20,205 nucleotides of DNA from JBEIVB01 sp040374085. Lineage in GTDB: Bacteria; Bacteroidota; Bacteroidia; UBA4408. How positions within the stretch are numbered: position 1 is the stretch's first letter; each line of letters starts with the position of its first letter. The stretch covers positions 1-20,205 of the forward strand of contig JBEIVB010000044.1 in the NCBI GenBank assembly GCA_040374085.1, written 5' to 3'. The notes under the pieces were generated by a model, which had not been told where the DNA came from, ran no database searches, and saw nothing but the letters and a program-made list of their open reading frames with translations. Below are positions 1-6,752 of this stretch, piece after piece. The position numbers were made by a program, and so were the translations under genes.

Positions 1-710
1 GACTCCAGCTTTAGGTCGCGCAGGTTGGTGTCGAGCTGCACGGCTTGTTCCATAAAGGCAATAGCCTCATCGGGTGGAGTAATGCGGTAGTCGGTATTGG
101 CATCTGCAAGGGCCAGCACACGGTAGGAGCCCGGCCTCAGGTAATCGAGTCGAAATTGGCCCTGGGCATTGGTTCTGCCAATGAAGTCGGGGTTCGATGC
201 ATACGGCAGGCTGTCGCTTATCCAACGGCTGTTGCGGTAGAGCTGAATGTTGGCGTCTTTTAGGGGTTGACCGTCTTTGGCATTCACTACGGTGCCGCTT
301 ATCCAGCCGGAGTCGAGGGCGGCGCCGGTAGAAAACACATAGGTGATGGGTTCGGTTACGTTGCCTTCGGTGAGGTCGGCAATGCCTTTGCCGAGATATA
401 AACAATAGGTTGTATTTGGGAGCAGGCTATCCGGAAGGGTGAGGTGCAGGGTTTTGTTTTTTACGCTGATATCCGGAGCTTGGGGTAGGGGAGGAGAAAC
501 CAACAATTGGTTGCCGAGGTCTTTGTTTACGATGTATTCGTTGAACCGGATGCGGATGTGCTTCGGGTTCACTTGAGTGCTTTTGTTTGCGGGCTCGCAG
601 GAAACCAAAATCGGACCTTTCTGATCCACCACACCACCCGATGGGGCAACCACCTGTGCGCATGCCGACCAAAGCAGCATCGCCAGTACACCTAAAAGAT
701 TATAACGCAT
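1..710 (-). CDS. Ig-like domain lipoprotein, N-terminal part (C-terminus beyond left edge)
   Basis: The reading frame is open from the ATG at 710-708 to the left edge, so about 236 residues are visible and the C-terminus is missing. The N-terminus is a short hydrophobic signal (LLGVLAMLLWSAC) with a lipobox-like WSAC, which makes Cys17 the likely lipidated residue. Next comes an Ig-like stretch of the Big_5 type (about residues 30-130: PANKSTQVNPKHIRIRFNEY, then PNTTYCLYLGKGIADLTEGN, then FSTG). A second beta-rich stretch (about 133-225: GWISGTVVNAKDGQPLKDA, then GQFRLDYLRPGSYRVLALAD) resembles the carboxypeptidase-regulatory/SpaA-like fold. This order is familiar from Bacteroidota surface lipoproteins, but I cannot assign a function. 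The start lies inside the end of msrC (11-nt overlap), suggesting translational coupling at the distal end of the comF-msrC operon. The gene type is fairly sure; the role is unknown. Confidence 0.85.
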   Translation of the reverse strand, partial: MRYNLLGVLAMLLWSACAQVVAPSGGVVDQKGPILVSCEPANKSTQVNPKHIRIRFNEYIVNKDLGNQLLVSPPLPQAPDISVKNKTLHLTLPDSLLPNTTYCLYLGKGIADLTEGNVTEPITYVFSTGAALDSGWISGTVVNAKDGQPLKDANIQLYRNSRWISDSLPYASNPDFIGRTNAQGQFRLDYLRPGSYRVLALADANTDYRITPPDEAIAFMEQAVQLDTNLRDLKLE

Positions 711-1188
711 GGTGCTCGAGCAGACGTTGGTTGATTAGGGTGAGGTGGTCTGCATCTACTTGAGCAAAATCATCGAGTTTGTCGCTGTCTACATCCAACA
801 CCCAGCGCACGTTTCCGAGTGCATCAAGGGCAGGTATCACCACTTCGGAGCGGGAAAGGCTGCTGCATGCAATGTGTCCGGGAAAGGCATCCACGTCGGG
901 AACAAGCAGCGTTTTCTTTTGGGCCCACGCAGACCCACAAACCCCTTTGCCGTATCCGATTCGGGTGCAGGCAACATCGCCTTGGTAAGGCCCCAGCACC
1001 AATTCCTCGCCCACCACCCGGTAAAAGCCCACCCAAAAAAATCCGAAGGCCATGCGTAGAGCCGATGCCGTATTGGCCATATTGGCCACGGGGTCTTGCT
1101 CGCCTTTCCACAAGGCTTCGAGCTGAGGGAGGAGCTCGCGGTATCGGGCCTCGCGGCTTAGGCCGGAGAAGAAGAGGGTTTCTGCCAT
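700..1188 (-). CDS. msrC: Free methionine-R-sulfoxide reductase (GAF domain, fRMsr)
   Basis: This 162-aa, single-GAF-domain protein is predicted to reduce free L-methionine-(R)-sulfoxide in the cytoplasm, using thioredoxin as reductant. Three cysteines are visible: Cys74 (DVACTRIGYGKG), Cys84 (GVCGSAW) and Cys108 (GHIACSS). Their spacing of 10 and 24 residues equals that of Cys84, Cys94 and Cys118 of E. coli YebR/MsrC, which separates it from ordinary GAF sensors. The family motifs FFWVGFYR and LVLGPYQG are also present. I chose the ATG at 1188-1186, which gives the family's normal length; the frame stays open upstream but that extension would run into comF. It starts 8 nt after the comF stop and its last 11 nt overlap the lipoprotein gene, so the three are probably co-transcribed. 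It fits a role in oxidative-damage repair. Confidence 0.92.
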   Translation of the reverse strand: MAETLFFSGLSREARYRELLPQLEALWKGEQDPVANMANTASALRMAFGFFWVGFYRVVGEELVLGPYQGDVACTRIGYGKGVCGSAWAQKKTLLVPDVDAFPGHIACSSLSRSEVVIPALDALGNVRWVLDVDSDKLDDFAQVDADHLTLINQRLLEHHAL

Positions 1189-1196
1189 GAACGCTG

Positions 1197-1877
1197 TTAC
1201 CACGTGCAGGCTACCGTGGCTAGGCAGAGACGGTTTGCCGAACCCTGCACCAACACCTGGGCGCAGGCCTCTAGGGTTGCGCCTGTGGTAACTACATCGT
1301 CCACCAAAAGTACTCCTTTCCCCGAAACGGCCGAAGCATCGCTCAGACCAAAGCCCCCTTCCACGTTTTTCCAACGCTCAAACCTACGCTTGCGCGTCTG
1401 GCTCTCCGTGGCTCGCCCTTTCAGCAAAACCCCCGCAGGTGCCGGAATGCCCAGGCTTTTTCCAACGCCCTCTGCAATCAGTTGAGCCTGGTTGTAACCC
1501 CGAAGCAACTCCTTTGCCGGATGCATGGGTACGGCCAATACCATATCGAGGCCGGCGAATTTTTCATGGTTTGCCAAGTCCCTACCCAATAATTCCCCCA
1601 AATAATAACCAACCTCGGGATGGTTGTGGTACTTGAGCTGATGAAGAAGGCGTCGAAGCGTGCTGCCCCCACGAAAAACAAAGGATGAATGCCCGGCAGA
1701 AAGCGGAAGCCTGCCTCCAAACACGTGCTCGATGGGGTTCGGAGCCACACGCTCAAATCCACTTCTTGGAAGTCGAACCTCGCAACTTAAACAGATGACG
1801 ATTTCCTGTTGGGTAAGCACACGACCACAACCCAGGCACACACGAGGGAAGATAAGATCCCATAATCCGGATAACAT
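1197..1877 (-). CDS. comF: ComF family protein (competence-type phosphoribosyltransferase fold)
   Basis: This 226-aa protein has the ComF layout. An N-terminal four-cysteine zinc-finger-like pair comes first (Cys14-x2-Cys17 and Cys29-x2-Cys32: VCLGCG, ICLSC). A type I phosphoribosyltransferase fold follows, with VPMHPAKELLRGYNQAQ at about 117-132 and the PRPP loop VLLVDDVVTTGAT at 189-201. ComF proteins assist uptake or processing of single-stranded DNA during natural transformation, and many lineages without demonstrated competence also carry one. The frame is open up to an ATG at 1958, but I prefer 1877: ComF proteins normally begin just before this LWDLIFP-type segment, and a -7 element lies just upstream of 1877. 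It is the first gene of the comF-msrC-lipoprotein set and divergent from the gene at 1964. The family call is firm; the cellular role here is inferred. Confidence 0.9.
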   Translation of the reverse strand: MLSGLWDLIFPRVCLGCGRVLTQQEIVICLSCEVRLPRSGFERVAPNPIEHVFGGRLPLSAGHSSFVFRGGSTLRRLLHQLKYHNHPEVGYYLGELLGRDLANHEKFAGLDMVLAVPMHPAKELLRGYNQAQLIAEGVGKSLGIPAPAGVLLKGRATESQTRKRRFERWKNVEGGFGLSDASAVSGKGVLLVDDVVTTGATLEACAQVLVQGSANRLCLATVACTW

Positions 1878-1894
1878 ATTGCATAAGATTTTCT

Positions 1895-1902
1895 CAAATA
1901 TA
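1895..1902 (-). promoter_or_regulatory. Putative -7 promoter element for comF
   Basis: On the minus strand TATATTTG fits the Bacteroidota -7 consensus TAnnTTTG and ends 17 nt before the chosen comF ATG. I see no good -33 TTG at the usual spacing, so the call rests on the -7 element and its position in a divergent intergenic gap. Confidence 0.4.
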
Positions 1903-1933
1903 GGTTGCCAAAGCAGGTTTTTCGATTTTGTTC

Positions 1934-1941
1934 TACTTTTG
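1934..1941 (+). promoter_or_regulatory. Putative -7 promoter element for the coiled-coil protein gene
   Basis: TACTTTTG matches the TAnnTTTG consensus exactly, 22 nt before the ATG at 1964, which would leave a leader of about 15 nt. No well-spaced -33 TTG is visible; the nearest upstream TTG (1905-1907) is 26 nt away. The adjacent comF element faces the other way, so the 86-bp gap holds two divergent promoters. Confidence 0.45.
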
Positions 1942-1963
1942 ACAGGTTTAGCACCCAAAATCT

Positions 1964-2878
1964 ATGAACCAACAACCCGAAAAGAAATCCGGAAACCGCA
2001 CGTTTGCAGTGCTTTCCATCCTGTTTGCAGCCCTGTCGGCTTTCCTTGGCTTTCAGCTGTACACGCTAAAAAACACGAACGATGCTCAGGTGATTGAGAT
2101 GGACAAGGTGACATCCGATTTCGATGCCACCAAGTCTGAACTTGCCGAGGTGCAGAAAGCGTTTGAAGGACTCAACACCAACAACAAGCAACTGCAAAGC
2201 GAGCTGGATGCCAAGCGCGAAGAGCTTCAAGACCTCTCAGCCCAACTCGAAAAGGCGAAAGGCAACGAGTCGCTTGTTGTAAAGCTGCGTCGGGAAATCA
2301 AAAGCTTGAAAGACAGCCTGCAGCGCTACGTTGCACAAATCGATTCCCTTAATGTGGTGAACCAACAACTCAAAGAGGAGAACACGGTTGTGAAAACCGA
2401 TCTGGCAACAGAAAAAGGCAAAACCGACCAACTGTCCCAAGAGAAAAAGGCCCTGGCCGAAAAGGTTGAGCTCGGTCAGAAACTGAAGATTTTTGAGCTG
2501 TTCGCCGACGGAGTTAAAGTTCGTGGAGAGAAAGAATCATCCACCACCAAAGCCCGCCGTGTAGACAAAATCAGGGCTTGTTTCATTGTGGGTGAAAACC
2601 GCATTGCCAAAAAGGGCGACATCACGTTGTATATGAAGATTACCGGACCCGATGGGCAGGTATTGGTTACGAGTCGCGACGATGCCAACATGTTTTCCGT
2701 TGGAGGAGATCGACAGTATTTCTCATCCAAGAAGACGGTTGCCTATGCCAATGAAACCATGGACATGTGCTTGTATTTTACCCGCAAAGAGAGCGATAAG
2801 CTGAAGGATGGAAAATATAAGGTGGATGTGTTTATCGATGCCGACCAGGTGGGCAGTTCATCCTTTGAATTGCGCTGA
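1964..2878 (+). CDS. Membrane-anchored coiled-coil protein of unknown function
   Basis: I do not recognise a characterised family for this 304-aa protein. A short charged N-terminus precedes one hydrophobic segment at about residues 13-33 (TFAVLSILFAALSAFLGFQL), so it is probably a single-pass inner-membrane protein with most of its mass in the periplasm. Residues about 40-170 form a long heptad-rich region full of Glu, Lys, Gln and Leu (for example SELDAKREELQDLSAQLEKA), almost certainly a coiled coil. Residues about 172-304 look like a compact beta-rich domain (KIFELFADGVKVRG, KIRACFIVGENRIAKKGDI, LYMKITGPDGQVL, GKYKVDVFIDADQVGSSSFE). Coiled-coil proteins like this are often mislabelled as chromosome segregation proteins; nothing here supports that. 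It has its own promoter and terminator, so it is probably monocistronic. Confidence 0.88.
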   Translation: MNQQPEKKSGNRTFAVLSILFAALSAFLGFQLYTLKNTNDAQVIEMDKVTSDFDATKSELAEVQKAFEGLNTNNKQLQSELDAKREELQDLSAQLEKAKGNESLVVKLRREIKSLKDSLQRYVAQIDSLNVVNQQLKEENTVVKTDLATEKGKTDQLSQEKKALAEKVELGQKLKIFELFADGVKVRGEKESSTTKARRVDKIRACFIVGENRIAKKGDITLYMKITGPDGQVLVTSRDDANMFSVGGDRQYFSSKKTVAYANETMDMCLYFTRKESDKLKDGKYKVDVFIDADQVGSSSFELR

Positions 2879-2896
2879 TTATTGATTTTTGTTATA

Positions 2897-2925
2897 AAAG
2901 CCCGGGCGTTGCTCGGGCTTTTTTT
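2897..2925 (+). terminator. Rho-independent terminator after the coiled-coil gene
   Basis: AAAGCCCG and CGGGCTTT form an 8-bp stem around a 9-nt loop, followed by a T run. It begins 18 nt after the stop at 2878. The A residues at the left base could also let it work for bshA, which converges on it and stops at 2931. Confidence 0.88.
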
Positions 2926-2930
2926 ATGGG

Positions 2931-4088
2931 TTAGAGAATCTGCTTGGACTCTCTTAGTACTTGCTTGTATAGGTTTTCGTAGAGCGGAAGCACAACCGGC
3001 AAATCAAAACGCTTGGCTTCCTGCAAGGCCTGCTTGCGGAATTGTTCCAAGGTGTTGGAATCGCTTAAAATATGCACAGCATTTTTGGCCATCTCTTCCA
3101 CATCGCCCACATCGCTCAAGAATCCGGAAACGCCTTGGCGGTTTACTTCGGGCAATCCACCGGTGTTGGTGGAAATAACGGGCACACCTGCCGCCATCGC
3201 TTCCAATGCTGCCAGGCCAAAACTCTCGGTGGCAGAAGGCAATACAAACAGGTCGGCCACGCGCAACACCTGCTCCGGGCTGGTAATCTTGCCCATAAAC
3301 TTCACCTTCTCGAAAAGCCCCTTCTCTCGGCACAGCTGCTCTGCTTTGCCCCGTTCAGGACCATCGCCAATCATAAGCAGAACGCTGGAAATGCTGTGGT
3401 TTACCCGGTCAAAAATCTCCACCACATCCTCCACGCGCTTTACTTTTCGGAAATTGGAAATGTGCATGAGGATGCGTTCTCCGTTGGGGGCGAACATCTG
3501 CTTTCTGCACCCCACTGCTGTGCTCCCGATTTCTTTACTTTCTTGGTATTCCGAAATGGGAATAAAATTGGGTATGACTTCAATGTCACGGGTTACCCGG
3601 AAATAGGCGTAGGTATCGGCTTTCAGGCTTTCTGAAACGGCCGTAACGGCATCCGATTCTTGGATGGTGAAGCTGATGACCGGCTCAAAAGAGGCGTCGC
3701 GCCCCAGCAAGGTGATGTCGGTTCCATGCAAGGTGGTGATGAACGGCATGTACAGCCCCTCTTTGCGCAAAATCTGCCTGGCCATATAAGCGGCAGAGGC
3801 ATGAGGAATGGCATAGTGCACATGAAGCAAATCCAGCTTCTCGTGCTTCACCACATCCACCAGTTTGGAGGCAAGCACCAGCTCGTAGGGTTGGTAATCA
3901 AACAAGGGGTAGTTGGAAACCTGTACTTCGTGGTAGAAAATGTTTTCCGAAACAAAATCGAGGCGCACGGGCTGGCTGTACGATATAAAATGGATTTGAT
4001 GACCCGCTTTAGCCAAGGCAATGCCCAGCTCGGTGGCTACCACTCCACTGCCTCCGAAGGTTGGATAGCATACGATGCCGATCTTCAT
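2931..4088 (-). CDS. bshA: N-acetyl-alpha-D-glucosaminyl L-malate synthase BshA
   Basis: This 385-aa GT4-family glycosyltransferase is predicted to join UDP-GlcNAc to L-malate, the first step of bacillithiol synthesis in the cytoplasm. The N-terminus MKIGIVCYPTFGGSGVVATE is characteristic of BshA. Further family segments are TTLHGTDITLLG, HISNFRKVKRVEDVVEIFDR, LMIGDGPERG and the EX7E donor-site motif ESFGLAALE, followed by AAGVPVISTNTGGLPE. The ATG at 4088 matches the usual BshA start; another ATG two codons upstream (4094) is possible. It follows mqnC with a 14-nt gap on the same strand, so the two are probably one transcript, ending near the terminator at 2897-2925. BshB and BshC are not in the window. 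The identification is strong. Confidence 0.94.
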   Translation of the reverse strand: MKIGIVCYPTFGGSGVVATELGIALAKAGHQIHFISYSQPVRLDFVSENIFYHEVQVSNYPLFDYQPYELVLASKLVDVVKHEKLDLLHVHYAIPHASAAYMARQILRKEGLYMPFITTLHGTDITLLGRDASFEPVISFTIQESDAVTAVSESLKADTYAYFRVTRDIEVIPNFIPISEYQESKEIGSTAVGCRKQMFAPNGERILMHISNFRKVKRVEDVVEIFDRVNHSISSVLLMIGDGPERGKAEQLCREKGLFEKVKFMGKITSPEQVLRVADLFVLPSATESFGLAALEAMAAGVPVISTNTGGLPEVNRQGVSGFLSDVGDVEEMAKNAVHILSDSNTLEQFRKQALQEAKRFDLPVVLPLYENLYKQVLRESKQIL

Positions 4089-4102
4089 AAACATCTGAGC
4101 AT

Positions 4103-5227
4103 TTAATAAGTAATAACCTGTTGCTCCATTTCAGCCGGTAGAGCGCGGTATTCATATTGCTGGTTGCGGAGTTGAGGCTCAAAGCCTGCTTCACGAATAG
4201 CCGCTTGTATGCCATCGGCCGTGAAGCGGTGCGGAGCGCCGGCGGCAGAAACCACGTTCTCTTCAATCATAATGCTTCCGAAATCGTTGGCACCGCTGTG
4301 CAAACAAATTTGTGCCACGGCCTTGCCTACGGTAAGCCAGGAAGCTTGTATGTTTAAAATGTTGGGAAGCATGATGCGGCTCAGGGCTATCATACGAATG
4401 TAATCATCGCCGGTAACGGTATTGCGTATGCCTTTGTGGCGGCGCAGCAAGGTGCCGTCGTCTTGGAATGGCCAGGGAATAAAGGCCAGGAAGCCTTTCG
4501 CGCTCTCGGGTTTCTGACTTTGAACGGCACGGATGCGCACCAAATGCTCGAAGCGCTCCTCTATGGTTTCAATGTGGCCAAACATCATGGTGGCGGAGGT
4601 GGTGATGTTCAGTTGATGTGCCGCGCGCATGACCTCCAGCCACTCTTCTCCGCCGCATTTTCCCTTCGATATCAAGCGGCGAACGCGGTCGTTCAGGATT
4701 TCCGCTCCTGCTCCCGGCAATGAGTCTAAACCTGCCTCCACAAGGGCTTCCAGCACCTGGCGGTGGGTCATTCCTTCCAGCTTGGCGATGTGGGCAATTT
4801 CCGGCGGCCCCAGTGCGTGGAGTTTCAGTTGGGGGAACTCGGCTTTCAAATCACGGAAGAGCCGGGTGTAGTATTCCAATCCAAGTTCGGGATGGTGTCC
4901 GCCTTGCAGAAGCAGCTGCTCGCCCCCATAGCGAAAGGTTTCGAGCACCTTCGGACGGAGGCTATCAACGGTGTTGATGTAGGCTTCTGCATGTCCGGGA
5001 ATGCGGTAGAAGTTGCAGAACTTACAATTGGCCACACACACGTTGGTGGTGTTCACGTTTCGGTCGATGATCCAGGTAACCTTCCCGTCGGGCTTGCGCT
5101 GGCGGCGCATGGCGTCGGCCGTGGCGGCGAGCTCGGCGGTGGGTGCATGGTGAAACAAGGCGATGCCCTCTTCCTGCGAAAGATGTTCGCCGGCCAGAGC
5201 ACGCTCTAAAAGTTCGGTGTAGTGCAT
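4103..5227 (-). CDS. mqnC: Cyclic dehypoxanthinyl futalosine synthase MqnC (radical SAM)
   Basis: This 374-aa radical SAM enzyme is predicted to cyclise dehypoxanthine futalosine in the futalosine route to menaquinone. The 4Fe-4S/SAM motif CVANCKFC (Cys64, Cys68, Cys71) follows IIDRNVNTTN. MqnC is preferred over its paralogue MqnE because of the segments GFLAFIPWPFQDDGTLL and LNIQASWLTVGKAVAQICL, and GANDFGSIMIEENVVSAAG near the end. The open frame continues upstream to 5452, but that part overlaps the opposite-strand aminopeptidase gene and is not MqnC-like. The start is either the ATG at 5227 (chosen, MHYTELLERAL) or the ATG at 5248, seven codons upstream. It is the first gene of a two-gene unit with bshA. 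MqnA, MqnB, MqnD and MqnE are not in the window. Confidence 0.93.
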   Translation of the reverse strand: MHYTELLERALAGEHLSQEEGIALFHHAPTAELAATADAMRRQRKPDGKVTWIIDRNVNTTNVCVANCKFCNFYRIPGHAEAYINTVDSLRPKVLETFRYGGEQLLLQGGHHPELGLEYYTRLFRDLKAEFPQLKLHALGPPEIAHIAKLEGMTHRQVLEALVEAGLDSLPGAGAEILNDRVRRLISKGKCGGEEWLEVMRAAHQLNITTSATMMFGHIETIEERFEHLVRIRAVQSQKPESAKGFLAFIPWPFQDDGTLLRRHKGIRNTVTGDDYIRMIALSRIMLPNILNIQASWLTVGKAVAQICLHSGANDFGSIMIEENVVSAAGAPHRFTADGIQAAIREAGFEPQLRNQQYEYRALPAEMEQQVITY

Positions 5228-5263
5228 GAAAGAGTAACAAAGATTCATCCGTTTGGTTTGCGC

Positions 5264-5292
5264 TTGCGCTCGGCCGATTTGCCTTAGCTTTG
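5264..5292 (+). promoter_or_regulatory. Promoter for the pepA-pdxA-ispG cluster
   Basis: TTG at 5264-5266 and TAGCTTTG at 5285-5292 are separated by 18 bp, which fits the Bacteroidota -33/-7 promoter arrangement. The -7 element ends 20 nt before the ATG at 5313. It is the best complete promoter in the window. Confidence 0.6.
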
Positions 5293-5312
5293 CCACTGCA
5301 CAATCCAACAGA

Positions 5313-6752
5313 ATGCGTACAAAGATAGGCCTAATGCCCCAAGCCCCCGCCAAGCAGTTGGCGGTGCAGGTGATTCTGCTGCCTGCCTCGGGTGCAGCCC
5401 CACGTGGGGTGCTTTCCGATGCAGAGCAAAAGCGTCTCCAACACCTCCGCAACCGCGGGCAACACCTCGCAATTTGGCCCAGGGGGCTCGATCTGCTGGT
5501 GGTGGCCTCAGCTAAGAAAGATGCCGAAGATAAGCGTGAGCATTGGCGCTTGTTGGGCTTTCAGACATGGCAAACCATGGCGGCGCAGGGTTTGGAAACG
5601 GCCGATGTATCCACCGCCTTGAATGCCGACCTCGCCCTTGCTTTTCTAGAAGGGCTTGTGCTGGCCAGCTACCGGTTTAACGGATACCGCAAACCCGCCA
5701 AACCTGCTCCGGCAGACCTGAAACAGGTTCGGGTGCATGCCCCCGGCCTCACGGCCGCGCGACTTTCTCACCTAACCATTGAGTTGGAAGCCGTGTGGCG
5801 TTGCCGCGACCTCGTGAACGAGCCGGCCGACAGCCTCACCTCAGTGGCGCTTGGAAAAGCATTCGAGGCCATGGGAAAAGAGGCCGGTTTCTCGGTGGAG
5901 GTTATGGGCAAGAAAAAAATTCAGGCCCTGCAAATGGGTGGACTCCTGGGCGTAAACCGTGGCTCGGCTCACCCTCCTACCTTTTCGGTGATGGAATACA
6001 AGCCCACTAAACCTCTGAATAAAACTCCTTTAGTGCTGGTTGGCAAAGGCGTGGTGTACGATACCGGAGGACTCAACATTAAGGTGGGTACCGGCATGGA
6101 GACCATGAAGTGCGACATGGCCGGAGCGGCCGTGGTGGCCTCTGTGCTGTATGCTCTGGCAAAACAAAAAGCACCTTACCACGTGGTTGGACTGGTGCCG
6201 TCCACCGACAATCGCATACAAGCAGAAGCCTTTGGTGCTGGCGACGTGCTGCGCATGCACAACGGCACCACCGTAGAAATCATCAACACCGATGCCGAAG
6301 GCCGCCTGATATTGGCCGATGCCCTCAGCTATTCGGCCCGCTGGAAACCCGGCTTGGTAATAGACCTGGCCACCCTAACCGGTGCCGCTGCCGTGGCCAT
6401 AGGCAAGTTTGGCTGTGTGGGCATGGGCACCCACGCCGAGGCCTTAGAACACCTCACCCGAGCCGGAGATGCCACCCACGAGCGCGTGGCGCCTTTTCCT
6501 TTTTGGGAGGAGTACGACGAACTCATAAAAGGCGATGTGGCCGACCTGCGCAACTTGGGCGGTTCCTTTGCCGGCGCCATCACAGCCGGGAAGTTTCTCA
6601 GCCATTTTGTTACCTCACCCTGGGTGCACCTCGACATTGCCGGTCCGGCTTTCGTAGATGCCCCCTGGAACTACCGCGGAAAAGGAGGCACCGGCTACGG
6701 TGTACGATTGCTCCTTCAATTCATTCACCATCATTTTACAACCTTATCCTGA
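5313..6752 (+). CDS. pepA: M17 family leucyl aminopeptidase
   Basis: This 479-aa cytosolic metallo-exopeptidase is predicted to remove N-terminal residues from peptides using two metal ions. The catalytic half is intact: GKGVVYDTGGLNIK supplies Lys245, Asp250 and Lys257, MKCDMAGAA supplies Asp268, and NTDAEGRL supplies Asp327, Glu329 and Arg331. Their spacing equals that of E. coli PepA Lys270, Asp275, Lys282, Asp293, Asp352, Glu354 and Arg356. The N-terminal half is the variable non-catalytic domain. The frame opens at 5253, but that start lies upstream of the promoter; ATG 5313 sits just downstream of it. ATG 5334 is a second possibility. The stop overlaps the pdxA ATG by one base (TGATG), suggesting coupled translation. 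In some bacteria PepA also binds DNA; nothing here shows that. Confidence 0.92.
   Translation: MRTKIGLMPQAPAKQLAVQVILLPASGAAPRGVLSDAEQKRLQHLRNRGQHLAIWPRGLDLLVVASAKKDAEDKREHWRLLGFQTWQTMAAQGLETADVSTALNADLALAFLEGLVLASYRFNGYRKPAKPAPADLKQVRVHAPGLTAARLSHLTIELEAVWRCRDLVNEPADSLTSVALGKAFEAMGKEAGFSVEVMGKKKIQALQMGGLLGVNRGSAHPPTFSVMEYKPTKPLNKTPLVLVGKGVVYDTGGLNIKVGTGMETMKCDMAGAAVVASVLYALAKQKAPYHVVGLVPSTDNRIQAEAFGAGDVLRMHNGTTVEIINTDAEGRLILADALSYSARWKPGLVIDLATLTGAAAVAIGKFGCVGMGTHAEALEHLTRAGDATHERVAPFPFWEEYDELIKGDVADLRNLGGSFAGAITAGKFLSHFVTSPWVHLDIAGPAFVDAPWNYRGKGGTGYGVRLLLQFIHHHFTTLS
5320..5327 (-). promoter_or_regulatory. Possible -7 element for mqnC-bshA
   Basis: TATCTTTG on the minus strand fits TAnnTTTG. 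It would leave a leader of roughly 65-90 nt before the two candidate mqnC starts. A TTG lies 23 bp upstream of it. It overlaps the first codons of pepA if that gene starts at 5313. Tentative. Confidence 0.3.

Noticed and set aside
1878..1958. N-terminal extension of comF to the ATG at 1958
   Set aside because: It adds 27 residues unlike ComF, would reach within 5 nt of the divergent gene, and leaves no room for its promoter.
5228..5452. Long upstream extension of mqnC
   Set aside because: It overlaps the start of the opposite-strand aminopeptidase gene, is not MqnC-like, and the residues from MHYTELL match the expected N-terminus.
6110..6751. Open frame upstream of pdxA inside pepA
   Set aside because: It is an arginine- and histidine-rich out-of-frame reading of pepA; PdxA homology starts at 6752.
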